A model generated the notes under the pieces. It searched no databases, was not told where the DNA came from, and saw only the letters and a list, made by a program, of their open reading frames with translations. From CBDCZI01 sp965224495 (GTDB taxonomy: Bacteria; Bacteroidota; Bacteroidia; Cytophagales; JAAEPT01), in the NCBI GenBank assembly GCA_965224495.1, contig CBDCZI010000011.1, positions 62,001 to 126,000 on the forward strand: 64,000 nucleotides of DNA, given 5' to 3'. Of the stretch, positions 18,150-27,441 are shown in pieces (within the stretch, counting starts at the first letter, position 1; the number at the start of each line of letters is the position of its first letter). A program made the translations under genes and the position numbers.

Positions 18150-20029
18150 TAGAGTAGTTTTTTGGCAAAGGTAGTAATGTTTCCTTGGTTATCGGTGACT
18201 TTAACTGATAAATCTCCTTTTAAAACCTGATTTTTATTTTTCAATTCAGACCATATTTTACCTGATTTGTAATCGTAATTCATCAAAATCCATTTTCCAT
18301 TGACTTTTACCGTGTAACCCTTAATTCCTGACCGTTCGTCTTTAATGATAAACGCCAAGTTGTGGTTGTTTACCCAAAGCGGTTTGATAGTCGGAGGAAT
18401 AGAGTCATTTAAGTATTTGAACTTACCTAAGTTCCTCGTTCTAAAAGCCAAACCTTCAGTTGTCCACCAATTGTTTTCATAACCCAATCGTCCTCTGTAG
18501 TCGATATGGTAAGCTCCTAAGTAAGGGTTTTGAGCTTTTTTTAACGCTTTATTTGTTACTGTGTAATTTTTGTAGATGGGCAAATGGGCATCACCTAAAG
18601 TTATGTTGTCGCCATCGCTTTTAGCCATAAGATACATAGTGCTGTAAATAACGTTTTTTGGAATGCTTATTTTAAACTCGTTGTAATTGAGAACATAATT
18701 CTTATTTATTTTGATTTGTTGTAAATAAGAAAAGTTAAGTAATTCACTTCCTTGCGAAATAGATTGAGGAACTCCTTGGGTCAAATCAATCAAATAAACT
18801 GTCCCCTTTCCTTTGTGGTAGGCGGGAGATATTGCTTTCTCATCGTTTATTAAATGTGTAGTAATAGGAGCTTCAGTTAGTAACGGAACAGTTACTCGCA
18901 TAGTGTTATCTATAATTGTATAAGTGACTTCCTTATTCGGTTTTTTCGGATAGGTTATTTTGGGGCGTTTGTTTTTTACCCAAAAGACCAAACGAGAAGT
19001 ATTGCCATAAGTGTCGGTACAAGTGATTTTTATTTTGTGCGGACGGTTATCATTGAAATGTAGAATACCTTTATTGGTAAACGTATCATAAAAATCGAGA
19101 CGGTTTTTTTCGTTGTGGTAAATTTTGTAAAATCGTCTGCCAATTGTTTTGTTCAGTCTAAAGTTAACGTGTTCGTTAATCATTCGGGTGTGAGCAAAAG
19201 AGAAATGGTCAATATTCAAATCATAAAAAACAGTACCATCAACGGCTATTTTTAACTCGTAAATACCGTTTCTGTTGTTTGCACCATTTAGTTTATCTAT
19301 TGTTTCTAAATTGAGGTGAAAAGCACCTTGTGTGAAAATCGTATCTTTTCCTACCAATGAATACACACCGTGACCGCTGTTTTTAATAGCAAAAACTTTT
19401 TCATCAAACTCTCCATTTATTCTCGATTGGATAGAAAGTGGACTGATAGCTAAATTTTTGATAACAGGAGGGATGTTGTCTTTCACTTCTTTAAAACCAA
19501 ACAATAAAGGGTTTAAAGGTTCTTGCTTACTGTTTCTTATTTCAAAATGCAAATGAGGTCCCATCGAACCTCCCGTGTTTCCTGACGCACCGATAACTTC
19601 TCCTTTTTTTATTTTTATAGCTCCTCGTTTCGGGAAATAATTTACCGAAAAAGACTTGCTACTGTATTGTACCGCACGGATAATACTATCTATGCGAGGG
19701 TTGTAATGTTGCAAATGTGCATAAACTGTCGTGTAACCATTGGGGTGATCGATGTAAATCGCCTTACCGTAACCGTAAACCGATATTTTGATTCGAGAAA
19801 CGTAACCGTCAGCAGAAGCATAAACATTTAATCCTTGCCTACCACCTGTTTTGATATCAATGCCTGAATGGAAATGATTGGAACGCAATTCGCCAAATGT
19901 CCCTGATAAAGAAGCTTGTTGTCCCGATTTGATAGGGAATTGAAAATAACCTTGTGGGTGTTTTTGTGCAAAAGAGTGACTTCCTAAAAAGATAAAAAGT
20001 AAAGCAAATAGATAAGTGTGTTTTTTCAT
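18149..20029 (-). CDS. Secreted M23-family peptidase with large beta-sandwich C-terminus
   Basis: 626 residues. A signal peptide (cleavage near SFAQ, residue 22) leads into an N-terminal LytM-type peptidase domain: zinc ligands His54 and Asp58 in HSGID, and His161 with His159 in GPHLHFE. M23 enzymes cut peptidoglycan stem-peptide bridges or act as degenerate activators; here the key residues are present. The remaining 450 residues are predicted beta-rich and unlike the catalytic part; the layout is common in Bacteroidetes. It sits 21 nt after the FAH-family gene and overlaps bcp. Confidence 0.88.
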   Translation of the reverse strand: MKKHTYLFALLFIFLGSHSFAQKHPQGYFQFPIKSGQQASLSGTFGELRSNHFHSGIDIKTGGRQGLNVYASADGYVSRIKISVYGYGKAIYIDHPNGYTTVYAHLQHYNPRIDSIIRAVQYSSKSFSVNYFPKRGAIKIKKGEVIGASGNTGGSMGPHLHFEIRNSKQEPLNPLLFGFKEVKDNIPPVIKNLAISPLSIQSRINGEFDEKVFAIKNSGHGVYSLVGKDTIFTQGAFHLNLETIDKLNGANNRNGIYELKIAVDGTVFYDLNIDHFSFAHTRMINEHVNFRLNKTIGRRFYKIYHNEKNRLDFYDTFTNKGILHFNDNRPHKIKITCTDTYGNTSRLVFWVKNKRPKITYPKKPNKEVTYTIIDNTMRVTVPLLTEAPITTHLINDEKAISPAYHKGKGTVYLIDLTQGVPQSISQGSELLNFSYLQQIKINKNYVLNYNEFKISIPKNVIYSTMYLMAKSDGDNITLGDAHLPIYKNYTVTNKALKKAQNPYLGAYHIDYRGRLGYENNWWTTEGLAFRTRNLGKFKYLNDSIPPTIKPLWVNNHNLAFIIKDERSGIKGYTVKVNGKWILMNYDYKSGKIWSELKNKNQVLKGDLSVKVTDNQGNITTFAKKLL

Positions 20030-20050
20030 AATAGTTGGTTAATAAGGAGG

Positions 20051-20656
20051 TTATCTGATTTCAAAATCGAGTAATTTCTCCTCTTCAATAAAACCTGTTA
20101 ATCGGTCGCCAATCGCAATCGGAGCGACACCAGCAGGTGTGCCTGTCAATATAATATCTCCTTTTTTTAAGAATATAAATTTACTGATGTAAGCAATCAG
20201 TTCGTTAACAGAAAACAACATTTCAGATGTATTGGCTTTTTGTACCTCTTTGTCATTGATTTTAAGTGAGAAATTAACTTCGTCAATTGATTTTAAATCA
20301 GCCACAGGTCGGAAGGTCGAAAGAGGTAAAGCGTCATTAAAACCTTTTGCTAAATCCCAAGGTAATCCTTTTTCTCTCGCCTCGTTTATCAAGTCCACTG
20401 CGGTAAAATCTATACATAAGCCATATTCGGAATAGTACTTATGTGCAAACTTAGATGCAATATTTTTGCCAGGTTTGTCAATTTTGATAACAACCTCTAC
20501 TTCGTAATTGATTTCTTTAGAAAAAGTAGGGTGATAAAACGGCTTGTTTTTCAATAAAATAGAGGTGTCTTGTTTAAAGAAAATGATAGGCTCTTTTGGT
20601 TTCTCTCCCTTTTGAACCTGTCCTAAATAATTTTTTCCAACGCCGATTATCTTCAT
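20051..20656 (-). CDS. Fumarylacetoacetate hydrolase family protein
   Basis: 201 residues. The family blocks are present: IIGVGKNYLGQ at the start, EINYEVEVVI with acidic metal ligands, and LTGTPAGV near residue 176. Small single-domain members (YcgM type) hydrolyse acylpyruvates or decarboxylate oxaloacetate with Mg2+. The start at 20656 (MKIIGVGKN) is chosen over an upstream in-frame start at 20716, since the fold begins at once there. First gene of the transketolase operon. Confidence 0.88.
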   Translation of the reverse strand: MKIIGVGKNYLGQVQKGEKPKEPIIFFKQDTSILLKNKPFYHPTFSKEINYEVEVVIKIDKPGKNIASKFAHKYYSEYGLCIDFTAVDLINEAREKGLPWDLAKGFNDALPLSTFRPVADLKSIDEVNFSLKINDKEVQKANTSEMLFSVNELIAYISKFIFLKKGDIILTGTPAGVAPIAIGDRLTGFIEEEKLLDFEIR

Positions 20657-20778
20657 TTTCAATGATTTTTTGAGTATTATTACCAAAGATAACAAGACCG
20701 ATTGTATAATCGCCAAAGAAGTGCGATACTTTCATTTTAATATCTTATTTTTGAAACCAAAGAATATAAAACCAGTCT

Positions 20779-21276
20779 ATGAAACGTATTTTGATTATTT
20801 TGTTAGCCGTTGTATCGTTGGGTGCTTGTAAGAAAGTAGAGGAGAAAATTTTTGGACCTTTAAAAAAAGAAAGTTTGGCGTACAAATCATTATTGATTGA
20901 TTCGGTGTTGGCACACAACTCCGAAACTGTTAAATATATAGAGTTTGATACCATCAACATGTTGGTGAAAGTGATTTATGATGAAGACAAAGGTGATATT
21001 TCAGAATTGGAAGGTTATATCGAAAGACTTGATTTGGTCGCACCTATTGTCTCTGATTCGGTAGCTAACCAAGCAATAGCAGATCAGTTGAAAGAGGCTA
21101 AAACAGATTCTACATTAAATGACTTTATAGCAAAAACCATTGTTTCTGATATTGAGACAAAGCGTTTAGATTCAATAAAAAAAGCACATTTGCTACGTGA
21201 TCAAGAGGCAGATGATAGCTTGAAACAGGTTGTAGCTACATTGGATAGTTTGAGAAAAGATACGGTTGGTCAGTAA
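20779..21276 (+). CDS. Lipoprotein with a helical, charged body
   Basis: 165 residues. The signal peptide ends in a lipobox LGAC (Cys17), followed by KK instead of an acidic residue. The rest is rich in Lys, Glu, Asp and Leu with heptad-like spacing in the last 50 residues, suggesting a coiled coil. No known domain was recognised. It is monocistronic, divergent from the FAH-family operon, and followed by a dispersed repeat. Confidence 0.8.
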   Translation: MKRILIILLAVVSLGACKKVEEKIFGPLKKESLAYKSLLIDSVLAHNSETVKYIEFDTINMLVKVIYDEDKGDISELEGYIERLDLVAPIVSDSVANQAIADQLKEAKTDSTLNDFIAKTIVSDIETKRLDSIKKAHLLRDQEADDSLKQVVATLDSLRKDTVGQ

Positions 21277-21651
21277 TTATTTTTTATACTCTATATATAG
21301 ATAAAATCAATGTTGTGGTTTGCGACTTTGTTCCCGGCTGTTGCTAACGGCTTAGGGATTGACGAGAAAATCCTTTTGGCTCTTTGCTGTTTTTTTTTGA
21401 TAGTGCATGTGCCTAAATAGATAATGGGAAATAAAAGTTACGAAGTAACCGCCAAAAGATTGTAACAAAAAGCCCGACCCGCTCTTGGTTTTGTCGGTTA
21501 ACTTGTTTTCTATCGGTAAAACCTACTATGAAATAGTCAGAAATCAGTTCGTTGAAAAGGGGAAGCTCCAACTGTGTGTTTTTATTTTTATTTTAAGCGA
21601 ATAAATCATTTAGTCTTTGTATATTGAGTAAATAGGAAAGAAAAGGCACAA
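21277..21651. other. Intergenic stretch holding dispersed repeat copy A
   Basis: 375 bases between the lipoprotein gene and cmk contain no convincing gene. About 222 of them (21348-21569) are a copy of the dispersed repeat described separately. No terminator with a T-run follows the lipoprotein gene. Confidence 0.7.
21348..21569 (+). repeat. Dispersed intergenic repeat, copy A
   Basis: Starts at CGGCTTAGGGATTGACGAG and ends at GAAAAGGGGAAGCTCC. It matches the reverse complement of 48506-48726 over almost its full length, including AAAATCCTTTTGGCTCTTTG, TTACGAAGTAACCGCCAAAA and AAGCCCGACCCGC, and it matches 29416-29572 in part. The TTACGAAGTAA word is a perfect palindrome. It has no open frame of note. 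I do not recognise a published family. Confidence 0.8.
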
Positions 21652-22326
21652 ATGAAGGATATTATATTAGCAATTGACGGAAATTCGGGGTGTGGGAAAA
21701 GCACTACGGCAAAAATGGTAGCAAAGGAATTGGGCTATAGTTATATTGACACGGGCGCGATGTATCGTGCGACGACTTTGTATTTTTTGAGAAATTATGT
21801 GCGTTTGACCAATGATGGAGATGTGGAGGCGGCGTTGAAGCATATTTCGATAGAGTTTATCTTTAATAAGAAGTTTCAGGCAACGGAAACGTATTTGAAT
21901 GGTTTGCGAGTGGAGAAAGAAATTCGTTCGATGAAGGTGGCAAATAAGGTGAGTGAAGTGGCTGCTTTACCGATTGTACGCCATGCGATGGTGGCTCTAC
22001 AACAAAAAATGGGCGAAGGAAAAGCAGTTGTGATGGACGGTAGAGATATTGGAACTACGGTTTTTCCTAAGGCAGAATTTAAGATTTTTATGTCTGCGGA
22101 TACTAAGGTACGTGCGGCTCGTCGTCAAAAAGAACTCTTATTGAAAGGAGAAACGGTGACTTTACAAGAAATTATCCACAATTTGGAAGAGCGTGACCGT
22201 ATCGACTCGACAAGAGCAGAGAGCCCGTTGCGTAAGGCTGATGATGCTTATGTGTTGGATACTACCAATTTAACGATAGATTCGCAGGTGCAATATATCT
22301 TGAAATTGATCAAAGAGAAGAAATAA
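21652..22326 (+). CDS. cmk: Cytidylate kinase
   Basis: 224 residues. P-loop GNSGCGKSTT (residues 8-17), the CMP-binding block SYIDTGAMYRATTLYF near 30-45, GRDIGTTVFP near 128 and the lid RAARRQKEL near 152 match CMP kinase. It phosphorylates CMP and dCMP for nucleic acid and lipid precursor supply. Intact and of normal length; probably monocistronic, since a separate promoter element lies before nqrA. Confidence 0.95.
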   Translation: MKDIILAIDGNSGCGKSTTAKMVAKELGYSYIDTGAMYRATTLYFLRNYVRLTNDGDVEAALKHISIEFIFNKKFQATETYLNGLRVEKEIRSMKVANKVSEVAALPIVRHAMVALQQKMGEGKAVVMDGRDIGTTVFPKAEFKIFMSADTKVRAARRQKELLLKGETVTLQEIIHNLEERDRIDSTRAESPLRKADDAYVLDTTNLTIDSQVQYILKLIKEKK

Positions 22327-22404
22327 TATTTTTCTTTTTATATAGAAAGATAATAAACACAGAAAAAAAGAGGTTTAGCGAAGTGCTAAATTAAAGAAAT
22401 TGCT

Positions 22405-22412
22405 TAAATTTG
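22405..22412 (+). promoter_or_regulatory. -7 promoter element upstream of nqrA
   Basis: TAAATTTG matches TAnnTTTG and would give a leader of about 40 nt before the ATG of nqrA at 22456. A -33 TTG is not clear. Confidence 0.5.
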
Positions 22413-22455
22413 TCAGTATTCGTGAATAGTCTAAACTGAACGTTTTTAAGGTAGA

Positions 22456-23817
22456 ATGTCAAAAGTAGTAAAGCTAAAAAAAGGTTTGAATCTAAGTATT
22501 CAAGGTGAACCCTCTTCAACTGTTGTTGAATTGGCATCTGATACTTACGCTATCAAGCCTACCGACTTTATTGGTTTTAAAAAACCAAAAGTTCTTGTTA
22601 AACCTGGAGATAAGGTTAAAGCAGGAACACCACTTTATTTCGATAAAGATTTTCCAGAGGTGAAATATACGTCACCTGTGAGTGGAGAAGTTATCGAAGT
22701 AAAAAGAGGATCTCAAAGAAGATTACTAGAAATCATTGTTAAAGCTGATGCAGATAATGCGTTTGAAGACTTTAAGCAATATTCAATTTCTGAATTGGGA
22801 GGTATAAGTGCAGATGATGCCAAAACTCAAATTCTTGAGTCTGGTATTTGGCCAAGTTTCATTCAGCGTCCATACGCTGTTGTCGCTAAGCCTACAGATA
22901 CACCTCGCTCAATATTTATTTCAGGGTTTGATTCGTCGCCTTTAGCTCCAGATTACAATTTGGTGTTAAAAGGAGAAGAGAAAACATTTGAAGCAGGACT
23001 TGAGGTGTTGAAGAAACTTTGTAAGGATGTTCAATTAACGTTGAACTCTGATGCTGAAATTTCTACTGTATTTTCTTCTGTAAAAGGAGTGCAAGTAAAT
23101 AAGGTTTCTGGACCGCACCCAGCAGGGAATGTAGGTATTCAAATCCATCATATCGCTCCTATTAATAAAGGAGAGGTTGTTTGGACGATTGACCCGTTTG
23201 CTGTGGCTCAGATAGGAAAACTTTTCTTAGAAGGTAAATACGACGCAACAAGAATTATCACTGTTGCTGGACCGGAAGTAAAAGATCCAAAATATATCAA
23301 AACAAAAGTAGGTGCTAATGTTAGTGCTTTGCTTGCTAATAACTTAAACTCTGAACACGTTCGTGTTGTTTCTGGAAACTTGTTGACTGGAGATAAAATC
23401 GAAAAAGAGGGGTTTGTAGGGTATTATGCTAATACTATTTCTGTATTGACAGAAGGGGATGATTACCGAGTATTCGGTTCTTTTGCTCCATCAGCAAGTC
23501 GTTACAGTGTGTCTCGTGCTTTTGGGTTGTTCTCATTTATTCATGGGAAATCTAAAAAGTTTAGCTTTGATACAAATATCAATGGCGAGCACAGACCATT
23601 TGTACAATCAGGTATAATGGAGAAAGTGTTACCTATGGATATCTATCCAGTTTATCTATTGAAAGCTATTTTGGCTGAAGATTTTGATGAGATGGAAGCA
23701 TTAGGAATTTATGAAGTAGCCGAAGAAGATTTTGCTTTGTGTGAGTTTGTGGATTCATCGAAAAATGAAGTTCAATCAATCATCCGTAAAGGAATCGATT
23801 TAATGTTATATAGTTAA
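22456..23817 (+). CDS. nqrA: Na+-translocating NADH:quinone reductase subunit A
   Basis: 453 residues, normal for NqrA. It opens with KLKKGLNLSIQGEP and has the central HPAGNVGIQIHHIAPINKGE block of the family. NqrA is the peripheral cytoplasmic subunit implicated in ubiquinone/menaquinone binding of the sodium-pumping complex. First gene of nqrABCDE, 1 nt before nqrB. Codon use is less rare-codon rich than in flanking genes, consistent with high expression. Confidence 0.95.
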   Translation: MSKVVKLKKGLNLSIQGEPSSTVVELASDTYAIKPTDFIGFKKPKVLVKPGDKVKAGTPLYFDKDFPEVKYTSPVSGEVIEVKRGSQRRLLEIIVKADADNAFEDFKQYSISELGGISADDAKTQILESGIWPSFIQRPYAVVAKPTDTPRSIFISGFDSSPLAPDYNLVLKGEEKTFEAGLEVLKKLCKDVQLTLNSDAEISTVFSSVKGVQVNKVSGPHPAGNVGIQIHHIAPINKGEVVWTIDPFAVAQIGKLFLEGKYDATRIITVAGPEVKDPKYIKTKVGANVSALLANNLNSEHVRVVSGNLLTGDKIEKEGFVGYYANTISVLTEGDDYRVFGSFAPSASRYSVSRAFGLFSFIHGKSKKFSFDTNINGEHRPFVQSGIMEKVLPMDIYPVYLLKAILAEDFDEMEALGIYEVAEEDFALCEFVDSSKNEVQSIIRKGIDLMLYS

Positions 23818-23818
23818 G

Positions 23819-24982
23819 ATGAGTTTCATTAAAGAAAAATTCGAACAAATTAGACCTCTTTTTGAGAAAGGTGGTAAATTCGAAAAGTTTTATGAGGTTT
23901 TTGAAGCTCACGAAACATTGTTTTTACAACCAAAAGAGGTAACTAAGGCAAAAGGTACACAAATCAGAGATGCAGTAGATTTGAAGAGAGTAATGACTAC
24001 GGTTATTATCGCTTTGATTCCTTGTATGTTATTTGGTATCTGGAATATTGGAGAGCAACACGCATTGGCTACTAGTCAAGTATTGAGTTTAGGAGATAAA
24101 TTTGCTTTTGGAGCAATTCGTTTCTTACCTATCTTGGCTGTTTCTTATGCTGTTGGATTAGGAATTGAATTTGTATTCTCTTCTATCAGAAAACACCCTG
24201 TTTCAGAAGGTTTTTTGGTATCAGGGATTTTAATTCCTTTGGTTCTTCCTGCAACTACGCCGTTATGGCAAGTAGCTGTTGCAACTGCAATTGCTGTTGT
24301 ATTAGGAAAAGAAGTATTTGGAGGTACTGGATTTAATATCTTAAACCCAGCATTAACTGCTCGTGCGGTAATGTTCTTTGCTTACCCAGGATCAATGACA
24401 GGAGCACAAGGCTTATGGGTTGATTTAGGAGAAAAAACAGCAATAGATGGATTTTCAGGTTCTACAGTTTTAGATTTGGCTTCTCAAGGTAAACCACTTG
24501 TTGGTGTGGCTGGAGAGTCTCTTTCGGCTATGGATATGTTTATGGGTTGGATACCAGGTTCTATTGGAGAAACGTCAGCTTTGATGTGTTTGATAGGAGG
24601 TGTTATCTTGGTGGCTACAAAAATTGGTAGTTTCCGAATTATGGCAAGTATGGTACTTGGAGGTTTGGTTATGGGGTACACGTTAAGTGCATTCGGTAAT
24701 GATTACTTCGTTGATCCTTATATGCATATTGTAGCGGGTGGTTTTGCGTTTGGTGCTGTGTTTATGGCTACCGACCCAGTAACTGCTGCTCAAACAGGTA
24801 CTGGTAAAATCATTTACGGTTTCTTGGCAGGTGTTTTATCTATCTTGATACGTGTAACAAACCCAGCCTTTCCTGAAGGAGTAATGTTAGGTATTTTATT
24901 GGCTAACGTTGTTGCTCCTCTCATTGATTATTATGTGGTTCAGTCTAACAAAACTAAAAGATTAAAACGTGCGACAGTCTAA
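23819..24982 (+). CDS. nqrB: Na+-translocating NADH:quinone reductase subunit B
   Basis: 387 residues with about ten membrane helices. The covalent FMN site is in PGSIGETSAL near residue 243 (Thr in GETS, as in characterised NqrB). LNPALTARAVMFFAYP and MATDPVTAAQTGTGK are family blocks. NqrB is the main membrane subunit of electron transfer and sodium transport. Its last 14 nt overlap nqrC. Confidence 0.95.
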   Translation: MSFIKEKFEQIRPLFEKGGKFEKFYEVFEAHETLFLQPKEVTKAKGTQIRDAVDLKRVMTTVIIALIPCMLFGIWNIGEQHALATSQVLSLGDKFAFGAIRFLPILAVSYAVGLGIEFVFSSIRKHPVSEGFLVSGILIPLVLPATTPLWQVAVATAIAVVLGKEVFGGTGFNILNPALTARAVMFFAYPGSMTGAQGLWVDLGEKTAIDGFSGSTVLDLASQGKPLVGVAGESLSAMDMFMGWIPGSIGETSALMCLIGGVILVATKIGSFRIMASMVLGGLVMGYTLSAFGNDYFVDPYMHIVAGGFAFGAVFMATDPVTAAQTGTGKIIYGFLAGVLSILIRVTNPAFPEGVMLGILLANVVAPLIDYYVVQSNKTKRLKRATV

Positions 24983-25694
24983 CGGATATATTATACTATT
25001 TACAGTCGTACTGACTGTATTGTGTGCAGGTGCACTTGCGGGTGTGTTTGAGGGATTAAAAGATGATATCAAAGTACAAGTGGCTTTGGATAAGAAAAAG
25101 CAAATTCTTAGTGCTGTTATTGATGTCGAAGGAATGAAAGGTGATGTTGTGTCTGCAGAATATGCGACAACAATCAAAGCTGTTTCTGTAAACTCAAAAG
25201 GAGAGCTATTAGCAGACGTTGATGCTGAAAAGGTGAACGTGATGAAAATGTTCAAAGAAAAAGATGTCGCTAAAAAAGTTTTTCCTGTATTTATTTACAC
25301 AAAAGGAGAAGATAAAGCTTACATTTTACCTATCTACGGAAATGGTCTTTGGGATGCTGTTTGGGGATTTGTCGCTTTAGACGGAGATATGAACACAATC
25401 AAAGGGGTTTCTTTCGGACATAAAGGAGAAACACCAGGTTTAGGAGCTCGAATTACTGACAAACCTATCAGAGATAGATTTATCGGTAAAAAAGTTTTTG
25501 ATACGTCAGGTGTACTTCAAGGGGTTCAATTTCAAAAAGGAGAAAAAAATGACTACACAGGAAAACCTCACCAAGTGGATGGGTTAGCTGGGGCGTCGAT
25601 GACTACAAATGGCGTGAACAATATGTTGACTGCTTATTTTAAGAGTTATACACCTTATTTGAAATCAGTATCTGCTAAAAAAACAGTTAAATAA
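24969..25694 (+). CDS. nqrC: Na+-translocating NADH:quinone reductase subunit C
   Basis: 241 residues. One N-terminal membrane helix and a periplasmic FMN-binding domain; the flavinylation motif is DGLAGASMTTNGV near residue 214, with the covalently modified Thr. The frame upstream ends in a stop at 24963-24965, so GTG at 24969 is the only available start upstream of the membrane helix, giving a 14-nt overlap with nqrB. Flavin attachment needs ApbE, which is not encoded in this window. Confidence 0.92.
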   Translation: MRQSNGYIILFTVVLTVLCAGALAGVFEGLKDDIKVQVALDKKKQILSAVIDVEGMKGDVVSAEYATTIKAVSVNSKGELLADVDAEKVNVMKMFKEKDVAKKVFPVFIYTKGEDKAYILPIYGNGLWDAVWGFVALDGDMNTIKGVSFGHKGETPGLGARITDKPIRDRFIGKKVFDTSGVLQGVQFQKGEKNDYTGKPHQVDGLAGASMTTNGVNNMLTAYFKSYTPYLKSVSAKKTVK

Positions 25695-25701
25695 GTCGAT
25701 T

Positions 25702-26376
25702 ATGAGTACTGAAGAAAAAGCAATGAAAGCTCAGGCAGAGCCTTTGTTATCGAAAAGAAGAAAAGCATTACTTGGTGATCCACTAAGTGATGATAACCCT
25801 GTCACTGTACAGGTATTGGGTATTTGTTCGGCATTAGCTGTGACAGTACAAATGGAGCCAACATTGATTATGGCTTTGTCTGTTACTATTGTAGTGATGT
25901 TCTCAAACGTAATTATTTCAGCTATCCGTAAATTGATACCTGGACGTATTCGTATCATTGTTCAATTAGGAATTATTGCCACTTTGGTAGCCATTGTTGA
26001 TATGGTATTGAAAGCGTATGTTTATGATGTATGGAAAATGCTTTCTGTATTTATTGGACTGATTATAACCAACTGTATCGTAATGGGACGTTTGGAAGCT
26101 TACGCTATGGGTAATAAAACTTGGGACTCTGCCTTAGATGGTTTGGGTAACGGTTTTGGTTATTCTTGGGTAATTATCTTAGTTTCTATTGTAAGAGAGT
26201 TTTTGGGTAGTGGTAGCATTATGTCAGGAACACCTTTAGCAATGAAATTGCCAGAGTCTCTTTATGAAATGGGTTATGTAAATAATGGTTTAATGGTATC
26301 TCCTGTAGGGGCATTCTTTATCTTAGCTATTATTATTTGGGTACAAAGAACACGTAACGGATACGTTGAAGATTAA
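25702..26376 (+). CDS. nqrD: Na+-translocating NADH:quinone reductase subunit D
   Basis: 224 residues with about six membrane helices. The blocks NPVTVQVLGICSALAVT near residue 33 and LGNGFGYSWVIILVS near 150, with Cys residues near the pseudo-symmetric membrane centre (LGICSA and TNCIVMGR), mark NqrD, which with NqrE binds the intramembrane iron centre. It starts 7 nt after nqrC. Intact. Confidence 0.93.
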   Translation: MSTEEKAMKAQAEPLLSKRRKALLGDPLSDDNPVTVQVLGICSALAVTVQMEPTLIMALSVTIVVMFSNVIISAIRKLIPGRIRIIVQLGIIATLVAIVDMVLKAYVYDVWKMLSVFIGLIITNCIVMGRLEAYAMGNKTWDSALDGLGNGFGYSWVIILVSIVREFLGSGSIMSGTPLAMKLPESLYEMGYVNNGLMVSPVGAFFILAIIIWVQRTRNGYVED

Positions 26377-26387
26377 TTTATAGAATT

Positions 26388-27080
26388 ATGCAAGAATTAT
26401 TAAACTTAGCAATAAAATCAATATTCATTGAGAATATGATTTTTGCTTTCTTTTTAGGAATGTGTTCATATTTGGCAGTTTCTAAAAAAGTAAGCACGGC
26501 AATTGGTCTTGGTGCAGCAGTAATTTTCGTTTTGGCAATTACAGCTCCTATGAACTGGGCTTTACAAGAGTACATTTTGAAAGAAGGTGCTTTGACTTGG
26601 GTTAGCGACGAGTTTGCAACTGTTGATTTATCTTTCTTAAGGTTTATCATGTTTATTGCAATTATTGCAGGTATGGTACAGTTAGTAGAAATGGTTGTTG
26701 AAGCTCTTTCTCCTTCATTGTACGGTGCTTTAGGTATTTTCTTACCTCTTATCGCAGTAAACTGTTCTATTCTTGGGGTGTCTTTATTTATGGTACAAAG
26801 AGAATATTCATTAGCCGAATCTGTAGTATTTGGTGCTTCATCAGGTATTGGGTGGCTATTAGCCATTGTCTTTTTAGCTGCTATTCGTGAAAAAATGAAG
26901 TATTCAGATGTTCCAAAACCAATGAGAGGATTAGGAATTACTATGGTAATCACAGGTTTGATGGGGATGGCATTCATGTCTTTCTCAGGTATCAAATTGG
27001 ATAAAGAAGAAGAAACTAAAGACGACAAAGTAACAACTACTGAAATTGTGAAAACAAAAGAAGTAGCTGCTAAACACTAA
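26388..27080 (+). CDS. nqrE: Na+-translocating NADH:quinone reductase subunit E
   Basis: 230 residues with six predicted helices. The conserved cysteines are in LGMCSYLAVS near residue 26 and AVNCSILGVSLF near 123, the partners of those in NqrD for the iron centre. The last 25 residues (KEEETKDDKV onward) are a charged tail beyond the shorter proteobacterial proteins. Last gene of the operon: a hairpin with a T-run follows at once and nqrF is missing. Confidence 0.93.
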   Translation: MQELLNLAIKSIFIENMIFAFFLGMCSYLAVSKKVSTAIGLGAAVIFVLAITAPMNWALQEYILKEGALTWVSDEFATVDLSFLRFIMFIAIIAGMVQLVEMVVEALSPSLYGALGIFLPLIAVNCSILGVSLFMVQREYSLAESVVFGASSGIGWLLAIVFLAAIREKMKYSDVPKPMRGLGITMVITGLMGMAFMSFSGIKLDKEEETKDDKVTTTEIVKTKEVAAKH

Positions 27081-27100
27081 GTTAGATTTACCGAATAAAC

Positions 27101-27138
27101 AAAATCCATCTATAGTTAACCTATAGGTGGATTTTTTG
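27101..27138 (+). terminator. Terminator after nqrE
   Basis: Arms AAATCCATCTATAG and CTATAGGTGGATTT with one mismatch, a loop of about 5 nt and a T6 run. It shows that the transcription unit ends after nqrE. Confidence 0.82.
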
Positions 27139-27151
27139 GTTAAAGGAAAAG

Positions 27152-27284
27152 GGGGCAGGATTTGTTGATAATCCATCTGCGTGGTTGTTTCGTAGTGCTA
27201 AGGGTTACGAAGGAGTTAAAGGAGAAGTAGATATGTATTATTTAGGTTGAGAAGTCTAAGCGAGACGCTTAGACCAGTGGGGTA
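27152..27284 (+). repeat. 133-bp direct repeat, copy 1 (decayed coding sequence plus hairpin)
   Basis: Identical to 28386-28519 except for one T. In this copy a frame is open from about 27116 to a TGA near 27250 and reads FVDNPSAWLFRSAKGYEG then VKGEVDMYYLG, which looks like the C-terminus of a lost protein. The end holds a hairpin GTCTAAGCG-AGA-CGCTTAGAC. The two copies bracket about 1.1 kb with small genes. Confidence 0.85.
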
Positions 27285-27385
27285 CAATGAATCAAGTTTT
27301 TAGAGGTAGATACCTTCTGAAATACAGGCTATGAAGGATTACTATTGGGAAATATTTTATAATAAGTTTTTAGTTGATGTTAAAT

Positions 27386-27412
27386 TTCAACTGTCAACTG
27401 TCAACTGTCAAA
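27386..27412 (+). repeat. Tandem heptamer tract
   Basis: The unit TCAACTG is repeated three times in tandem and followed by a partial fourth unit (TCAA). It lies 30 nt before the next small gene in the accessory patch. Confidence 0.8.
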
Positions 27413-27441
27413 AGAATGTCCAGAAGTCGAGCTTCTTTAAT

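Noticed and set aside
26378..27028. 216-codon open frame antisense to nqrE
   Set aside because: It mirrors the whole of nqrE in a frame made open by its codon bias, has Ile/Thr/Asn-rich composition without motifs, and no promoter.
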